DNA of 64,000 nt from Desulfomonilia bacterium (GCA_036567785.1 DATCTV010000049.1:1-64000), one strand, 5' to 3'. Shown: positions 53,592 to 63,762, counted from the first letter of the stretch. Numbers and translations: made by a program. The notes: generated from the sequence alone by a model not told the origin.

Positions 53592-54647
53592 TTATTCATT
53601 TATAAAAAACCCGGGTAAAGGGTCGGGCAGCAAATGATAATCTACTGATGCAGCCTTTTCAGTAAGATCCGCCGAGTTATACGTATGCCAGTAAAGAATC
53701 TTCCTGCCAGCGTATTCATTTGATTCGAGCATGTCCAGAACCGCCGCAAAGGTCTTGCCTGTGTAGGTTGGTTCGAGACTTAAACCTTCGTTTTCTTTCA
53801 TCACCCCGATTGCCTTCATCCCTTCGGGTGTAGGATAGCCGTATCCTTCGCCGAAATATGAACCTATTACCTCGTACCGGCTTTGATCTATCGTAAGATT
53901 TATACCAGCAAGCTTTAACGTCTGATTCATGAGCGATGTCACTGTCTCTTTTGTGCATGCCCTGAAAGGCCCCAGATGTGATGCCGTGACCCTTACACCG
54001 ATAACCCGGCTTCTGATCCCGGCAAGCTGAACCCCCAGAGACAATCCCGCCATTGTTCCGTTTGATCCGAGAGGGCATACGATTATGTCGGGTTCAGGCA
54101 TCGCCCCTTGCTCTATCTGCGTTTTGAGTTCGAACGCCGCATTCACGAAACCGAGCGTGCCGATTGGTGAAGAACCGCCTGCAAAGAGCGAATACGCCTT
54201 TCCTTGCCTGAAATGCTGGACTACAAAAAGATGAAAAAGGGCATTCATTATACTGCGGGCATAAACCATCTCGGCATGGTATTTATAAAACATCAGCATG
54301 TTGCGCTTGACGTATTCATTAACCGGCTGCTTGAATAGAACTAACGTGCATTTAAGTCCGAGCCTTTTTGCAAATACCGCAGTGGCCAGTCCGTGATTGG
54401 TGCCGATGCCTCCCATCGTGATTATGCGGTCACAGCCATTTTTTATAACATCTGCAAGCACGAATTCAAGTTTTCTCACCTTGTTGCCGCCATACTCAGT
54501 AGAGGTTTTGTCGTCCCGTTTTATCCATAACCTTCCCTGCCCTATCTTCTCTGCATGCTGAACGGGAGTTGGAAAATCGCCGAGTGCAATCCAGGGAAAC
54601 TTTGCCTCGAGTTCGGGATATGATTCAAAAATTACGGGTTTATTCAT
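53592..54647 (-). CDS. D-cysteine desulfhydrase / ACC deaminase family PLP enzyme
   Basis: 351 residues, fold-type II PLP enzyme. Schiff-base lysine in Y-G-G-N-K-V-R-K-L-E, glycine-rich phosphate loop L-G-S-N-G-T-M-A-G-L, and Y-W-H-T-Y-N-S near the C-terminus. Members deaminate D-cysteine, 1-aminocyclopropane-1-carboxylate or related D-amino acids; ligand residues do not let me choose. It overlaps the APC permease gene by 8 bases, so uptake and breakdown of the same amino acid is likely. Confidence 0.9.
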   Translation of the reverse strand: MNKPVIFESYPELEAKFPWIALGDFPTPVQHAEKIGQGRLWIKRDDKTSTEYGGNKVRKLEFVLADVIKNGCDRIITMGGIGTNHGLATAVFAKRLGLKCTLVLFKQPVNEYVKRNMLMFYKYHAEMVYARSIMNALFHLFVVQHFRQGKAYSLFAGGSSPIGTLGFVNAAFELKTQIEQGAMPEPDIIVCPLGSNGTMAGLSLGVQLAGIRSRVIGVRVTASHLGPFRACTKETVTSLMNQTLKLAGINLTIDQSRYEVIGSYFGEGYGYPTPEGMKAIGVMKENEGLSLEPTYTGKTFAAVLDMLESNEYAGRKILYWHTYNSADLTEKAASVDYHLLPDPLPGFFINE

Positions 54648-55995
54648 AAAGGTCGTTTCTCCCTTTGATATCTTCGATATTCATTCCCTTCTTCAGGAGG
54701 CTTAACTTTCTCAATTCATAATAAATGACACCGCTTACTGCGAATAGAAGGAAAAAGACAATCTTTCGCCAGTCTTTGAGGTCAACCAGAATTATCAGAC
54801 AAAAAAACGCCACCATGACGAATCCGATGACAGGGCACAGCCACAGCCAGATACCCTTGAGCTTGAAATAGGCCTTTTCATACGCTTCGGGATATAGCCT
54901 TGGCAGCCTCATGGAAGCTATCATCACAGGCACGAAGATTATCATGCCGCCAAGTGATGAATATGCAGCGAGCGTTTCAATGGGGAGTTTCAGAGCCACA
55001 CCGAGCACGGAAAATATCCATATGACAGCCAGCAGCACATGTGCTGTGCCGAACCTTTTATTGACAATACCCATCCATGAGGGTGCTATGCCGTCTTTTA
55101 CAATCATGAAAAGACTCTTTGTCCCCACCATAAAGAGTGCGTTGAGCGTGGTCAGGATTGCAAGAATAGCCCCGCATGATATGAAGAATATAAAACCCGC
55201 ATAACCGCAAACTGATTTACTGACAACACCGAGCGGGTCTTTGATGCAGGATATCTGGCTAAATGGCAGAGCACCTGTTGTTGCAATGGCGACCATGAGA
55301 TAAAGAATCATTACAATTGGAAAGGCAATGAAAAGTGCCCTGGGAATCACCTTGCCGGGGTCCTTAATTTCGCCGCCGAGTTCGATTATCCCGTTTGACC
55401 CCAGGTAGGTGAATGTAAGAAGCGCAGTTCCCAGGAGAAGTTTTCCTATACCCTTGTCGAACATGCCCGCAAAATTTTCCGGATGAAAATTCTCAATCCC
55501 CCTGATTCCGAAAAAGACCATCGCCGCGATAAGGAGAAGAACCATCACACCCTGGATCCATGCGGCAAGTTCGATTCCGAGCAGGTTGATTATAAAGAAA
55601 AACGTAAGGAGGCTGATAGCTACAATTTCTATGTTCAGATCCGGCATAAAGAGCGATGCATATTTTGCACAGCTTACCGCATAAAGCGGAATCTGGCCGA
55701 AAAAAGATGCGAGGATATAAATCCAGATTCCAGTAAAAGCAAGCCTTGGCGATACCATCCGGCTTGGATATTTATAGTTTGCGCCTGTGCATGGTATTGC
55801 CGAACCGAGCATTGCTACCGGCAGCATGGTTATTATTACAGGGATGATTGCCAGTGCGTATGCAACAGGCAGCGCCGCCCCCGTAATTCCGAGAACGATT
55901 TCGGTGAATACGAATACTCCGCCGCCTATTGTAAAGCCGATGGCAATAAATGTTACCGTAGGAAGACCAAGTACACGCTTAAGTTCGGGCATCAT
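54640..55995 (-). CDS. APC-superfamily amino acid permease
   Basis: 451 residues, about twelve TM helices, with the family's G-F-T-I-G-G-G-V-F in TM1 and L-G-S-N-G-I-I-E-L-G-G-E in TM6. Probably imports the substrate of the overlapping PLP enzyme. ATG 55995 (or 55992) follows AGGAG; an upstream ATG at 56013 has no such signal. Confidence 0.92.
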   Translation of the reverse strand: MMPELKRVLGLPTVTFIAIGFTIGGGVFVFTEIVLGITGAALPVAYALAIIPVIITMLPVAMLGSAIPCTGANYKYPSRMVSPRLAFTGIWIYILASFFGQIPLYAVSCAKYASLFMPDLNIEIVAISLLTFFFIINLLGIELAAWIQGVMVLLLIAAMVFFGIRGIENFHPENFAGMFDKGIGKLLLGTALLTFTYLGSNGIIELGGEIKDPGKVIPRALFIAFPIVMILYLMVAIATTGALPFSQISCIKDPLGVVSKSVCGYAGFIFFISCGAILAILTTLNALFMVGTKSLFMIVKDGIAPSWMGIVNKRFGTAHVLLAVIWIFSVLGVALKLPIETLAAYSSLGGMIIFVPVMIASMRLPRLYPEAYEKAYFKLKGIWLWLCPVIGFVMVAFFCLIILVDLKDWRKIVFFLLFAVSGVIYYELRKLSLLKKGMNIEDIKGRNDLYE

Positions 55996-56126
55996 AATCT
56001 CCTGAAATTTCATCCGTATTTATTTGAACAAATTGTTATATGCACTATCAGGCAATGCCGGGTCAATTTATATCTTTTTTGCAGGCAGTTAATATAATAT
56101 GATAACAACAATCTTTCGGAGGCAAT

Positions 56127-56684
56127 ATGAATAAATTTTTTATAAGGCCAGAGGATACGGCCCTTCTGGTAATAGACATCCAGGAAAGGCTCTATGCCGT
56201 AATGGAAAAAGAGCTTAAGCCTGCACTCGTCAAGAATAATGCCATCCTTACAAGGACAGCCCAAACTTTCGATATGCCCGTTGTCGTTTCAGAACAGTAC
56301 CCAAAAGGGCTGGGGCCGACCATTACCGAAATGGCTGAACTTTTAAGCGGCATACCCAAGATTGAAAAGCTCTGTTTCAGCTGCTTCAAAGATGAACCCT
56401 TGAAGAAGGCCATCGTTGATGCAGAAAGAAAGAATATCGTCATTACCGGCATTGAAACGCATGTCTGCGTGCTTCAGACCGTTCTTGACCTGCTTGATGC
56501 CGGCTACAACCCGGTCGTGGCATCAGATGCTGTCCTGTCAAGAAATGCTTCAGACAGGCTCGCTGCAATCCAGGCCATGAGGGATGCGGGCGCAGTAATC
56601 TATCCGACGGAAACCATAAGCTTCATGCTTCTTGAAAAGGCCGGGACGCCTGAATTCAGGCAGCTGTCGCCGCTTTTCAAATGA
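56127..56684 (+). CDS. Isochorismatase-like cysteine hydrolase
   Basis: 185 residues. Catalytic triad of the family is visible: Asp in L-L-V-I-D-I-Q-E, Lys in Q-Y-P-K-G-L-G, Cys in T-H-V-C-V-L-Q-T. Such enzymes hydrolyse amides or related bonds (nicotinamidase-type, YcaC-type); substrate unknown. GGAGG precedes the ATG. The aldehyde oxidoreductase gene begins 24 bases downstream, so they are probably cotranscribed. Confidence 0.9.
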   Translation: MNKFFIRPEDTALLVIDIQERLYAVMEKELKPALVKNNAILTRTAQTFDMPVVVSEQYPKGLGPTITEMAELLSGIPKIEKLCFSCFKDEPLKKAIVDAERKNIVITGIETHVCVLQTVLDLLDAGYNPVVASDAVLSRNASDRLAAIQAMRDAGAVIYPTETISFMLLEKAGTPEFRQLSPLFK

Positions 56685-56708
56685 AGCCGCAATACAAGGA
56701 GGTCTGAA

Positions 56709-58637
56709 ATGGGAAAAGGATTTATGGGCAAGGTTCTCTGGGTCGATCTGACCTCAGGTGAAATCAGTGAAGAGATTATCCCCGAAACCACTTACGAAAA
56801 ATATCTGGCCGGACTCGGGCTTGGAGCCCATATCTGCTATGAGAGGATCCCGGCAGGTGCGGATGCTCTCGGCCCTGACAATATACTGGGTATACTGCCC
56901 GGACTGTTAACCGGTACCGGCAGCATCTTTTCCGGCAGGTGGATGGTGGTCGGCAAGTCGCCTCTTACCGGCGGATGGGGAGACGCTAATTGCGGCGGCA
57001 CATTCGCACCATCCATAAAACGTTCGGGATATGACGGCATATTTTTTAAAGGTATCAGCGAAAAGCCTGTGTATCTTTATGTGAAAGACGGCCAGGCGGA
57101 GCTTAAAGACGCTTCCCACTACTGGGGCAAAGATACGGTCGAAGCTGAAGAAGAACTGATCGAAGCACACGGTAAAAACGCTAAGGTTGCATTGATAGGC
57201 CCGGCCGGTGAAAGGCTGTCACTTATTGCAGGCGTATGCAATGACAGGGGAAGGATTGCGGCCCGTTCCGGGCTTGGCGCAGTCATGGGATCGAAGAGGC
57301 TCAAGGCGGTCGTGCTCGACGGCAGGAAGCGCATCGAAGTCAGCAACAAATCCCTGATGAAAAGTCTGACTGAAAAGAGCATGAAATTCATCAATCTTAA
57401 GATGCCCCTTCCCGGCGGATGGTTCCTTCCTCTGGTCGGAGCCTTTATGCGCATAATGCCGACACAGATGATGCAGGATGGATTCCTGTTCAAGCAGCTG
57501 CTGGCAAAATGGGGAACAATTTTTCAAAACCAGTATTCGCTTGAAGCCGGTGACTCTCCAGTTAAGAACTGGAAAGGAAGCCTTGTCGATTTCAACAGGG
57601 AAAAGTCAAGCAGAACAGGTGCCGATCTGATAATTAACCGGGAGAAGAACAAATATCACTGCTATTCATGTCCGCTAGGATGCGGCGGAATCTGCTCCAT
57701 GACAGGCAGATACAGTGAGACGCACAAACCTGAATATGAAACCGTTCTTGCCCTTGGCGGACTTCTGATGAATGACGACCTTGAGAGCATTTTCTACCTG
57801 AACGAATACCTGAACCGTGCGGGAATGGATTCAATTTCAGCTGGCGGCACGATTGCGTTCGCCATGGAATGTTTTGAAAAAGGGATTCTTTCAGGAGATG
57901 ACCTGGGAGGTCTTGATCTTTCGTGGGGAAACAGCGGTTCCATAATAAAACTCGCAGAGATGATGGTAGAGCGCAAAGGCATGGGCGATATCCTGGCCGA
58001 CGGTTCCAAAAAGGCTGCCGAGAGAATCGGCAAAGGCAGCTCGGAGTATGCAATCACGGCAGGCGGACAGGAACTCCCGATGCACGACAGCAGGAATGAC
58101 CCGGGCTATGCCCTTCATTACAGCGCAGAACCTACACCGGGCAGGCATACGATAGGCTCGCAGCTGGCTTATGAAATGTATCAGCTCTGGAAAAGGGTAT
58201 CAGGCATGCCCAGACCGATACCTCTCTACCATAAAAATTCAAAATACATAGCAGATGAGAGAAAGGCAAAGATGGCAAAGGCGTGCAGCGATTATATGAA
58301 TGTAATAAACGCAAGCGGCCTGTGCTGGTTCGGCGCAATGATGGGATGCACAAGGGTTCCTGCATTCGACTGGCTGAACGCGGCGACCGGCTGGAACAGG
58401 TCGGCGGATGAATACATGAAAATCGGTGCCGTTATTCAATCAACCAAACAGGCGTTTAATGTTAAACACGGAATAGATCCGGTCTCGTTCAGGATAAAAG
58501 ACCGTTGTGCAGGCATCCCCAAACTCACGGAAGGAGCGAACAAAGGTCGTACAGTGGATATTGACAAGCTTATGAACGACTACTGGAAAGAATATGGCTG
58601 GGATGATAGAGGCAGGCCTTCTGTCAATAATTTGTAA
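56709..58637 (+). CDS. aor: Tungsten-containing aldehyde:ferredoxin oxidoreductase
   Basis: 642 residues. N-terminal region with K-V-L-W-V-D-L-T-S-G-E and the pterin-binding N-C-G-G-T-F-A-P, then N-D-R-G-R-I-A-A-R-S-G-L-G-A-V-M-G-S-K-R; the [4Fe-4S] cysteines lie in Y-S-C-P-L-G-C-G-G-I-C and a later C. Interconverts aldehydes and carboxylates using ferredoxin, a marker of strict anaerobes. AAGGAGG lies ahead of the ATG. No partner ferredoxin or molybdopterin genes are in the window. Confidence 0.95.
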   Translation: MGKGFMGKVLWVDLTSGEISEEIIPETTYEKYLAGLGLGAHICYERIPAGADALGPDNILGILPGLLTGTGSIFSGRWMVVGKSPLTGGWGDANCGGTFAPSIKRSGYDGIFFKGISEKPVYLYVKDGQAELKDASHYWGKDTVEAEEELIEAHGKNAKVALIGPAGERLSLIAGVCNDRGRIAARSGLGAVMGSKRLKAVVLDGRKRIEVSNKSLMKSLTEKSMKFINLKMPLPGGWFLPLVGAFMRIMPTQMMQDGFLFKQLLAKWGTIFQNQYSLEAGDSPVKNWKGSLVDFNREKSSRTGADLIINREKNKYHCYSCPLGCGGICSMTGRYSETHKPEYETVLALGGLLMNDDLESIFYLNEYLNRAGMDSISAGGTIAFAMECFEKGILSGDDLGGLDLSWGNSGSIIKLAEMMVERKGMGDILADGSKKAAERIGKGSSEYAITAGGQELPMHDSRNDPGYALHYSAEPTPGRHTIGSQLAYEMYQLWKRVSGMPRPIPLYHKNSKYIADERKAKMAKACSDYMNVINASGLCWFGAMMGCTRVPAFDWLNAATGWNRSADEYMKIGAVIQSTKQAFNVKHGIDPVSFRIKDRCAGIPKLTEGANKGRTVDIDKLMNDYWKEYGWDDRGRPSVNNL

Positions 58638-58692
58638 GCAGCAGATTCAGGCACTGACTTATATAAGAGGACAGGTTCAATTCCATCGGTAA

Positions 58693-58738
58693 AGGCGCAG
58701 TGTTTTTCTCGACTTTGAGGCTCTGCGCCTATCATTTT
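58693..58738 (+). terminator. Probable terminator after aor
   Basis: Inverted repeat AGGCGCAG (58693-58700) / CTGCGCCT (58723-58730) with a 22-base loop, then ATCATTTT. GC-rich stem with a weak T-run; it also lies about 160 bases upstream of rpsB. Confidence 0.55.
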
Positions 58739-58891
58739 AAAAGTACAGCAAAAAGACCTTGAAACACAAAAACTTGTGTGTTAAATGGCTTGCTCTATAA
58801 CACACGCCCGGCTTTAATACAGGTTTCACGGTGTCCGGTGACGGATGGGAATCTGTTGGGGCGGAGGAGAAAAAAACCAAAAGGAGGCATT

Positions 58892-59740
58892 ATGCCGGCA
58901 GTAAGTATGAAGCAGCTCCTGGAAGCAGGGGTCCATTTCGGACATCAGACACCACGTTGGAACCCGTTGATGAAACCGTATATTTTCGGTGCACGCAACG
59001 GCATTCACATCATTGACCTTCAAAAAACGGAAAAGCTCTTTGACACGGCCTGCGAGTTCATCAAATCCGCCACGGCAAACGGCGGAAAAGTACTCATGGT
59101 TGGTACAAAGAAGCAGGCGCAGGATGCAATCGAGGAAGAATCACAGAGGTGCAATGCATTCTATGTCAACCACAGGTGGCTGGGCGGAACCCTGACAAAC
59201 TTTTCTACAATAAGGAAGAGCATTGAAAAGCTGAAATGGCTTGAGATGATTATCGATAATAACACCATCAACAACTATCCCAAAAAAGAACAGATCAGCA
59301 TGAAAAGACACAAGATGAAACTTGACAGATCATTGTCGGGTATAAAGATGATGGAAAAGCTGCCATCGGTACTTTTCATCGTTGATCCGTCCAGAGAATA
59401 TATTGCAGTACGAGAAGCCAGAAGGCTCAATATACCGATAGTGGCAATTGTCGATACAAACTGCGACCCTTCATTGATAGATTATGTAATCCCGGGCAAC
59501 GATGATGCCATCAGGGCGATCAGATTGTTTACTTCAAAGATTGCCGATTCCATACTCGAGGGTTCCTCAATGTTCGATGAAAAGCTCCAGGGTATGGCAC
59601 CCGAAGAAAAAGCTGAATTCACTGCAACACCCGAAGAGAAAAAGAGAAAGAAGAAAGACCGCAGTGAAGACATTACCGAGGGCGTGGAAATCATTGTTAA
59701 AGAAGAAACTGCTGAAGAGGTTTACGCTGACGAGGCGTAA
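58892..59740 (+). CDS. rpsB: 30S ribosomal protein S2
   Basis: 282 residues. Family start M[24 protein letters not shown] and core [12 protein letters not shown] are clear. ATG 58892 has AAGGAGG; a longer frame to 58778 is spurious. About 50 residues of C-terminal, Lys/Glu-rich extension follow the core, common in this group. Leads rpsB-tsf-pyrH-frr. Confidence 0.98.
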   Translation: MPAVSMKQLLEAGVHFGHQTPRWNPLMKPYIFGARNGIHIIDLQKTEKLFDTACEFIKSATANGGKVLMVGTKKQAQDAIEEESQRCNAFYVNHRWLGGTLTNFSTIRKSIEKLKWLEMIIDNNTINNYPKKEQISMKRHKMKLDRSLSGIKMMEKLPSVLFIVDPSREYIAVREARRLNIPIVAIVDTNCDPSLIDYVIPGNDDAIRAIRLFTSKIADSILEGSSMFDEKLQGMAPEEKAEFTATPEEKKRKKKDRSEDITEGVEIIVKEETAEEVYADEA

Positions 59741-59767
59741 TAGAAGATTAATATCCGGAGGCGTTTA

Positions 59768-60367
59768 ATGGAAATAACATCGGAAATAGTAATGAAACTG
59801 AGAAACAAGACGGGCGTCGGCATGATGGACTGCAAAAAAGCGCTTGTCGAGACGAACGGCGATTTCGAGAAGGCAGTTGAAATTCTCAGGAAAAAAGGAA
59901 TGGAAGTAGCTACGAAACGTGCAGGCAAAACGGCATCACAGGGGACAGTGACAAGTTACATTCATCTGGGCGGCAAAATGGGCGTGCTTCTAGAAGTCAA
60001 CTGTGAGAGCGATTTTGTTGCAAAAGGAGAAGCCTTCCAGACATTCGTGAAAGACGTATCAATGCATATAGCAGCTGCTAAACCGCTATGGGTAAGCAGA
60101 GATGATGTGCCGGCAAATATTCTCGAGAAAGAAAAGGCCATATTGAAAGACCAGGCGCTTGCCACGGGAAAGCCCGAAAAGGTTGTTGAAAAAATAGTCG
60201 AAGGCAAAATAAGCAAATTCTATTCAGAAAACTGTCTGCTTGAGCAGCTCTTTGTAAAAGATACCGACAGGACTATACAGCAGTATCTTGACGAACTTAT
60301 CGGAAAAACAGGTGAGAAATGCGTTGTAAGGCGCTTTGCTCGCTTCGAACTGGGTGAAGAACTTTAA
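59768..60367 (+). CDS. tsf: Elongation factor Ts (short form)
   Basis: 199 residues. N-terminal UBA-like domain and the T-G-V-G-M-M-D-C-K-K-A-L motif contacting EF-Tu; E-V-N-C-E-S-D-F-V-A also conserved. Shorter than the 280-residue E. coli type but matching the short EF-Ts of many bacteria, with one core subdomain; no frameshift. GGAGG precedes the ATG. Confidence 0.97.
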   Translation: MEITSEIVMKLRNKTGVGMMDCKKALVETNGDFEKAVEILRKKGMEVATKRAGKTASQGTVTSYIHLGGKMGVLLEVNCESDFVAKGEAFQTFVKDVSMHIAAAKPLWVSRDDVPANILEKEKAILKDQALATGKPEKVVEKIVEGKISKFYSENCLLEQLFVKDTDRTIQQYLDELIGKTGEKCVVRRFARFELGEEL

Positions 60368-61087
60368 GTGCATAAAAGAATAAAACGCATACTATTAAAG
60401 CTCAGCGGGGAAGCCCTTTCAGGAACCAGGGGTAACGGTTTCGACCCCGATGCCGTCTCTCTGATGGCAGAGGGCGTTAAGGATGCATGTGACATCGGTG
60501 CCCAGGTGGGAGTGGTGATCGGAGGCGGAAATATATTCAGGGGCGCTGATGCCTCTTCATTTGTCTCCGACAGGGTCAGCGCTGACACGATGGGAATGCT
60601 TGCCACAATTATTAATGCACTGGCCCTTAAAGAGGCCCTCAGCAAAACGGGAGTCGAAGCCAGAGTTCTGACTGCGATCGAGATGCCCAAAGTTGCACAA
60701 ACAATGACAAAGACCCTTGCCCTTGAACACCTTAATGCTGGCAGAGTCGTTATATTCGGGGGCGGTACCGGAAATCCCTTTTTTACCACTGACACCAATG
60801 CCGCACTCAGAGCGCTCGAAATAGAGGCGGACTTGCTTATCAAGGCAACGAAGGTTGACGGAATTTATGACAAGGACCCTGTAAAGCACAGTGATGCAAA
60901 TTTTTTGAAGGATATCGATTACGATGAGGCCCTTTCTAAGAACCTTGGAGTTATGGATGCGACTGCGATCGCCCTGTGCAGGGAAAACGACCTTCCCATC
61001 AGGGTTATAAACATCAGGGTTCCGGGAAATATAGCCAGAGTGATCAGGGGAGAAGCTATAGGCTCTGTAGTAAGGAGGAGGAATTGA
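60368..61087 (+). CDS. pyrH: UMP kinase
   Basis: 239 residues. ATP-dependent UMP to UDP. Motifs: L-K-L-S-G-E-A-L-S-G, V-V-I-G-G-G-N-I-F-R-G, and F-G-G-G-T-G-N-P-F-F-T-T-D-T. GTG start directly after the tsf stop; frr start overlaps its stop by one base. Confidence 0.97.
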   Translation: MHKRIKRILLKLSGEALSGTRGNGFDPDAVSLMAEGVKDACDIGAQVGVVIGGGNIFRGADASSFVSDRVSADTMGMLATIINALALKEALSKTGVEARVLTAIEMPKVAQTMTKTLALEHLNAGRVVIFGGGTGNPFFTTDTNAALRALEIEADLLIKATKVDGIYDKDPVKHSDANFLKDIDYDEALSKNLGVMDATAIALCRENDLPIRVINIRVPGNIARVIRGEAIGSVVRRRN

Positions 61088-61644
61088 TGATAAAAGAAGT
61101 TTTGGATGATGTAAAAAATGACATGACCAAAGCCGTTGATTCCATGAAACACGGGCTTACAAAGATCAGAACCGGCAGGGCGTCAATAAGCCTTCTGGAC
61201 GGCTTGATGGCCGATTATTACGGAACCGCTACACCCATAAACCAGCTTGCCACTCTTTCCACACCGGAACCAAGGCTTATAGCGGTTCAACCCTGGGACA
61301 AAGGTGCTTTCCAGCCTATTGAAAAGGCAATCTTAAAAAGCGAGCTCGGGCTGACACCTCAGAATGACGGCAAGATAATAAGAATCCCAATTCCGCCTCT
61401 GAACGAGGAAAGAAGGCGTGACCTGGTTAAACTGGTTAAGAAAATGGGTGAAGATTTCAAGGTCGAGATCAGAAATTACAGGAGAGACGGCAACGCTCTC
61501 CTGAAAGAGATGGAGAAGGAAAAAGAGATCAGCAAGGACGAGCTGGCGAAAGGCCAGGAAGATATTCAGACGCTTACAGATGATTACATTAAAAAGATTG
61601 ACGTCCTGATGATGGAAAAAGAACGAGAAATAATGGAGATATAG
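61087..61644 (+). CDS. frr: Ribosome recycling factor
   Basis: 185 residues, full length. R-T-G-R-A-S-I-S-L-L-D, P-I-N-Q-L-A-T-L and R-I-P-I-P-P-L-N-E-E-R-R are diagnostic. ATG 61087 follows AGGAGGAGG and overlaps the pyrH TGA (TGATG). Confidence 0.97.
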   Translation: MIKEVLDDVKNDMTKAVDSMKHGLTKIRTGRASISLLDGLMADYYGTATPINQLATLSTPEPRLIAVQPWDKGAFQPIEKAILKSELGLTPQNDGKIIRIPIPPLNEERRRDLVKLVKKMGEDFKVEIRNYRRDGNALLKEMEKEKEISKDELAKGQEDIQTLTDDYIKKIDVLMMEKEREIMEI

Positions 61645-61694
61645 CCTGGCAATTTCAGGTCTAAACAAAAACGGATACGAGAGGAACAACTATT

Positions 61695-62240
61695 ATGGAA
61701 AATCTTAATTTTGGAGGACAATGCATGAGTTATCAGCAGGAAAAGCCCGAACTGGCAAGATTTATGATGTACTTCAAACCCTCCACACTGGGGGAAATAA
61801 GAGTGCTTTCCCGCATGCTCAACATAGCCATGGTTGACTTTGTCTCCGCATCAATGGATGCTTATATCTTTGCCCGGGAGTTCGAAATGGGAACACCGAT
61901 ACCGCCCAGGGACAATGAGAGGTTCATTGGCCCGAGGGGCGAACTTGCAGGCAGAAGAATCCGTTACGTCATGAGGCTCAACAAAGATCTGGTTGAAAAA
62001 ATACGCGATATCGCTTTTATGGACAACCGCAGGTTTACAAATATCTGTGATGAGGTTCTTTCAAATTTTATTGCATACACCAAGGATGCAAAGAACTTCA
62101 ATGACGTATGGCTTGCCAGATCCGATGTCGAAGCGGTAAGAGGCAGGAAAGGAGCAAGGGCCGGTCAGACAGTTGCGGAGCTTCTCGACAGTTTCAAGGC
62201 CAATATAATATCTGCCGGAAGTTCAAGAAAGACAGCTTGA
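61695..62240 (+). CDS. Uncharacterised small cytoplasmic protein
   Basis: 181 residues (171 from the alternative ATG 61725, which has GGAGGA at a good distance). No family recognised. Central segment has two helices in the style R-Y-V-M-R-L-N-K-D-L-V-E-K-I-R-D-I-A, reminiscent of ribbon-helix-helix or coiled-coil proteins, and a C-terminal basic R-G-R-K-G-A-R tract. Located directly downstream of frr on the same strand, perhaps cotranscribed. Confidence 0.75.
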   Translation: MENLNFGGQCMSYQQEKPELARFMMYFKPSTLGEIRVLSRMLNIAMVDFVSASMDAYIFAREFEMGTPIPPRDNERFIGPRGELAGRRIRYVMRLNKDLVEKIRDIAFMDNRRFTNICDEVLSNFIAYTKDAKNFNDVWLARSDVEAVRGRKGARAGQTVAELLDSFKANIISAGSSRKTA

Positions 62241-62253
62241 ACTCGTTCCATTT

Positions 62254-63762
62254 ATGGTGCTTAAACTCCCCGGCTCCGAGCTGAAAAAGACGGACATCAA
62301 CCGTCTTCTTGCAGCTACCGTAGCCGGCGGGCTTTCTTTAGCGCTTTTTTATACGATATTCGGTTTCATCTTCTGCAGACATCATGCTGTCCGCATCTCA
62401 GCCGAGATGTCCCTATTCGCTGCAAACCATATGACTACGGTAATAAGACCTGATGATCCCTATCTGACATCCTTCATACACCAGTTTGCAAGCGGCTCGT
62501 TTTTCGGCCTCACACTCGGTCTTCTGATAGGAATCGTTGCAGCTGCGGCAGGAATAGTAATATTTTTTACCGCAGGCAGCCATGCTTTCTCCCGGATAAT
62601 TCAGGCCGGGCTGATTGCTGCTGTAGCCGCGTTTGCAATTGTATCCGGATACAGCAGGGAACTGCCTTATGTCTCGGTAATCTTCGGGATATTTTCACCG
62701 GCGGTTTTTTTCATTCCATGGCTCTTGATAACGAACAACTCTAAAGATAAAACAAATTCGTATGTTTCTTGGTTCGTGTTTTTTATTGTGCTGTGCGTTC
62801 CTCTTTTATTATTGAAAACCCAGTCTTTCGAACTTATCCGTGATGCAATGGTTGAAACCCCCATACTGAGGGACATAAACAGTTTCTACTACAACCACAC
62901 ATTTCTTGCCGCTGATGTAATAAAGCCACTTAAATTCAGAACACAAAACGCCGTATCAGTATCAAGCAGAATCGGCGAAATAACTGAACTGCCCCACGGA
63001 AGCCTGTTTATAAAAACCGATAACCCATGCGCAGTGAACGGGGCAGTAATCGCCGCTTCAGATGAAAAGCTTCCCTGCAGATCCGTTGTCCTGAGCAGCG
63101 GAGCCGGAATTGTAACTGCGGACAGAATACTGAAAGATGCGACTGGAGACCCGAACAAGGCCTTGAGAAACGGAATAGGAACCTTTCTGAAGGGGCCTAT
63201 TGTCATGGTTCCTGTTATTATTCTGGGATGGGCATCATTCGGCTTGGCATCTCTTTTCAGGAGAAAGCCTCTTGCCGCTATCATTGTTATCCTCTGTTAC
63301 CTGATGGTGTTTATTCCGGGATTTTATCAGACATACCTAAAGAGAACCCTGTATGCCGATTCATCAAAAATTCACGAATACGCATCCTCCTCAAACCCTT
63401 CAAAGAGATATCTCAGCCTTATCTACATGCTCGATAAAAATGTCGTGCACACAGACGGACTGTATCCCGACGAGCTCAGAGCCCTTGCAGGAGACTCACG
63501 TGCCAGCACAAGACTTAATGCACTTGTCCTGGCGGGAGAACTCAGGGATCCTCAATTCTCAGACCTTGCAAGGATTTCCTTGAATGACTCACAGCTCAAT
63601 GTCAGGACTAAAGCCTGCTGGGCCATCGGAAGGTTCGGTCTGCCTGATGCGGCATCCGCTCTTGAAGGGGTTATCAATAATGATCCTTCCTGGTATGTCA
63701 GGGATTATGCCTATATGGCCATGTCTAAATTCAAGCACGAGGCAAAAATAGTTCTCAAATGA
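62254..63762 (+). CDS. Polytopic membrane protein with C-terminal HEAT repeats
   Basis: 502 residues: about seven TM segments (near 18-40, 80-103, 115-133, 137-157, 168-187, 311-332, 338-360), with a soluble region (about 190-305) between, and a C-terminal cytosolic part (about 370-500) with HEAT-like repeats (L-N-A-L-V-L-A-G-E-L-R-D-P, C-W-A-I-G-R-F-G-L-P-D). Such domains mediate protein contacts. Function not known. Starts 13 bases after the preceding gene. Confidence 0.75.
   Translation: MVLKLPGSELKKTDINRLLAATVAGGLSLALFYTIFGFIFCRHHAVRISAEMSLFAANHMTTVIRPDDPYLTSFIHQFASGSFFGLTLGLLIGIVAAAAGIVIFFTAGSHAFSRIIQAGLIAAVAAFAIVSGYSRELPYVSVIFGIFSPAVFFIPWLLITNNSKDKTNSYVSWFVFFIVLCVPLLLLKTQSFELIRDAMVETPILRDINSFYYNHTFLAADVIKPLKFRTQNAVSVSSRIGEITELPHGSLFIKTDNPCAVNGAVIAASDEKLPCRSVVLSSGAGIVTADRILKDATGDPNKALRNGIGTFLKGPIVMVPVIILGWASFGLASLFRRKPLAAIIVILCYLMVFIPGFYQTYLKRTLYADSSKIHEYASSSNPSKRYLSLIYMLDKNVVHTDGLYPDELRALAGDSRASTRLNALVLAGELRDPQFSDLARISLNDSQLNVRTKACWAIGRFGLPDAASALEGVINNDPSWYVRDYAYMAMSKFKHEAKIVLK

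Noticed and set aside
59768-60367. EF-Ts thought truncated or frameshifted (199 residues)
   Set aside because: The short form with a single core subdomain is normal in many bacteria; N- and C-terminal conserved parts are present.
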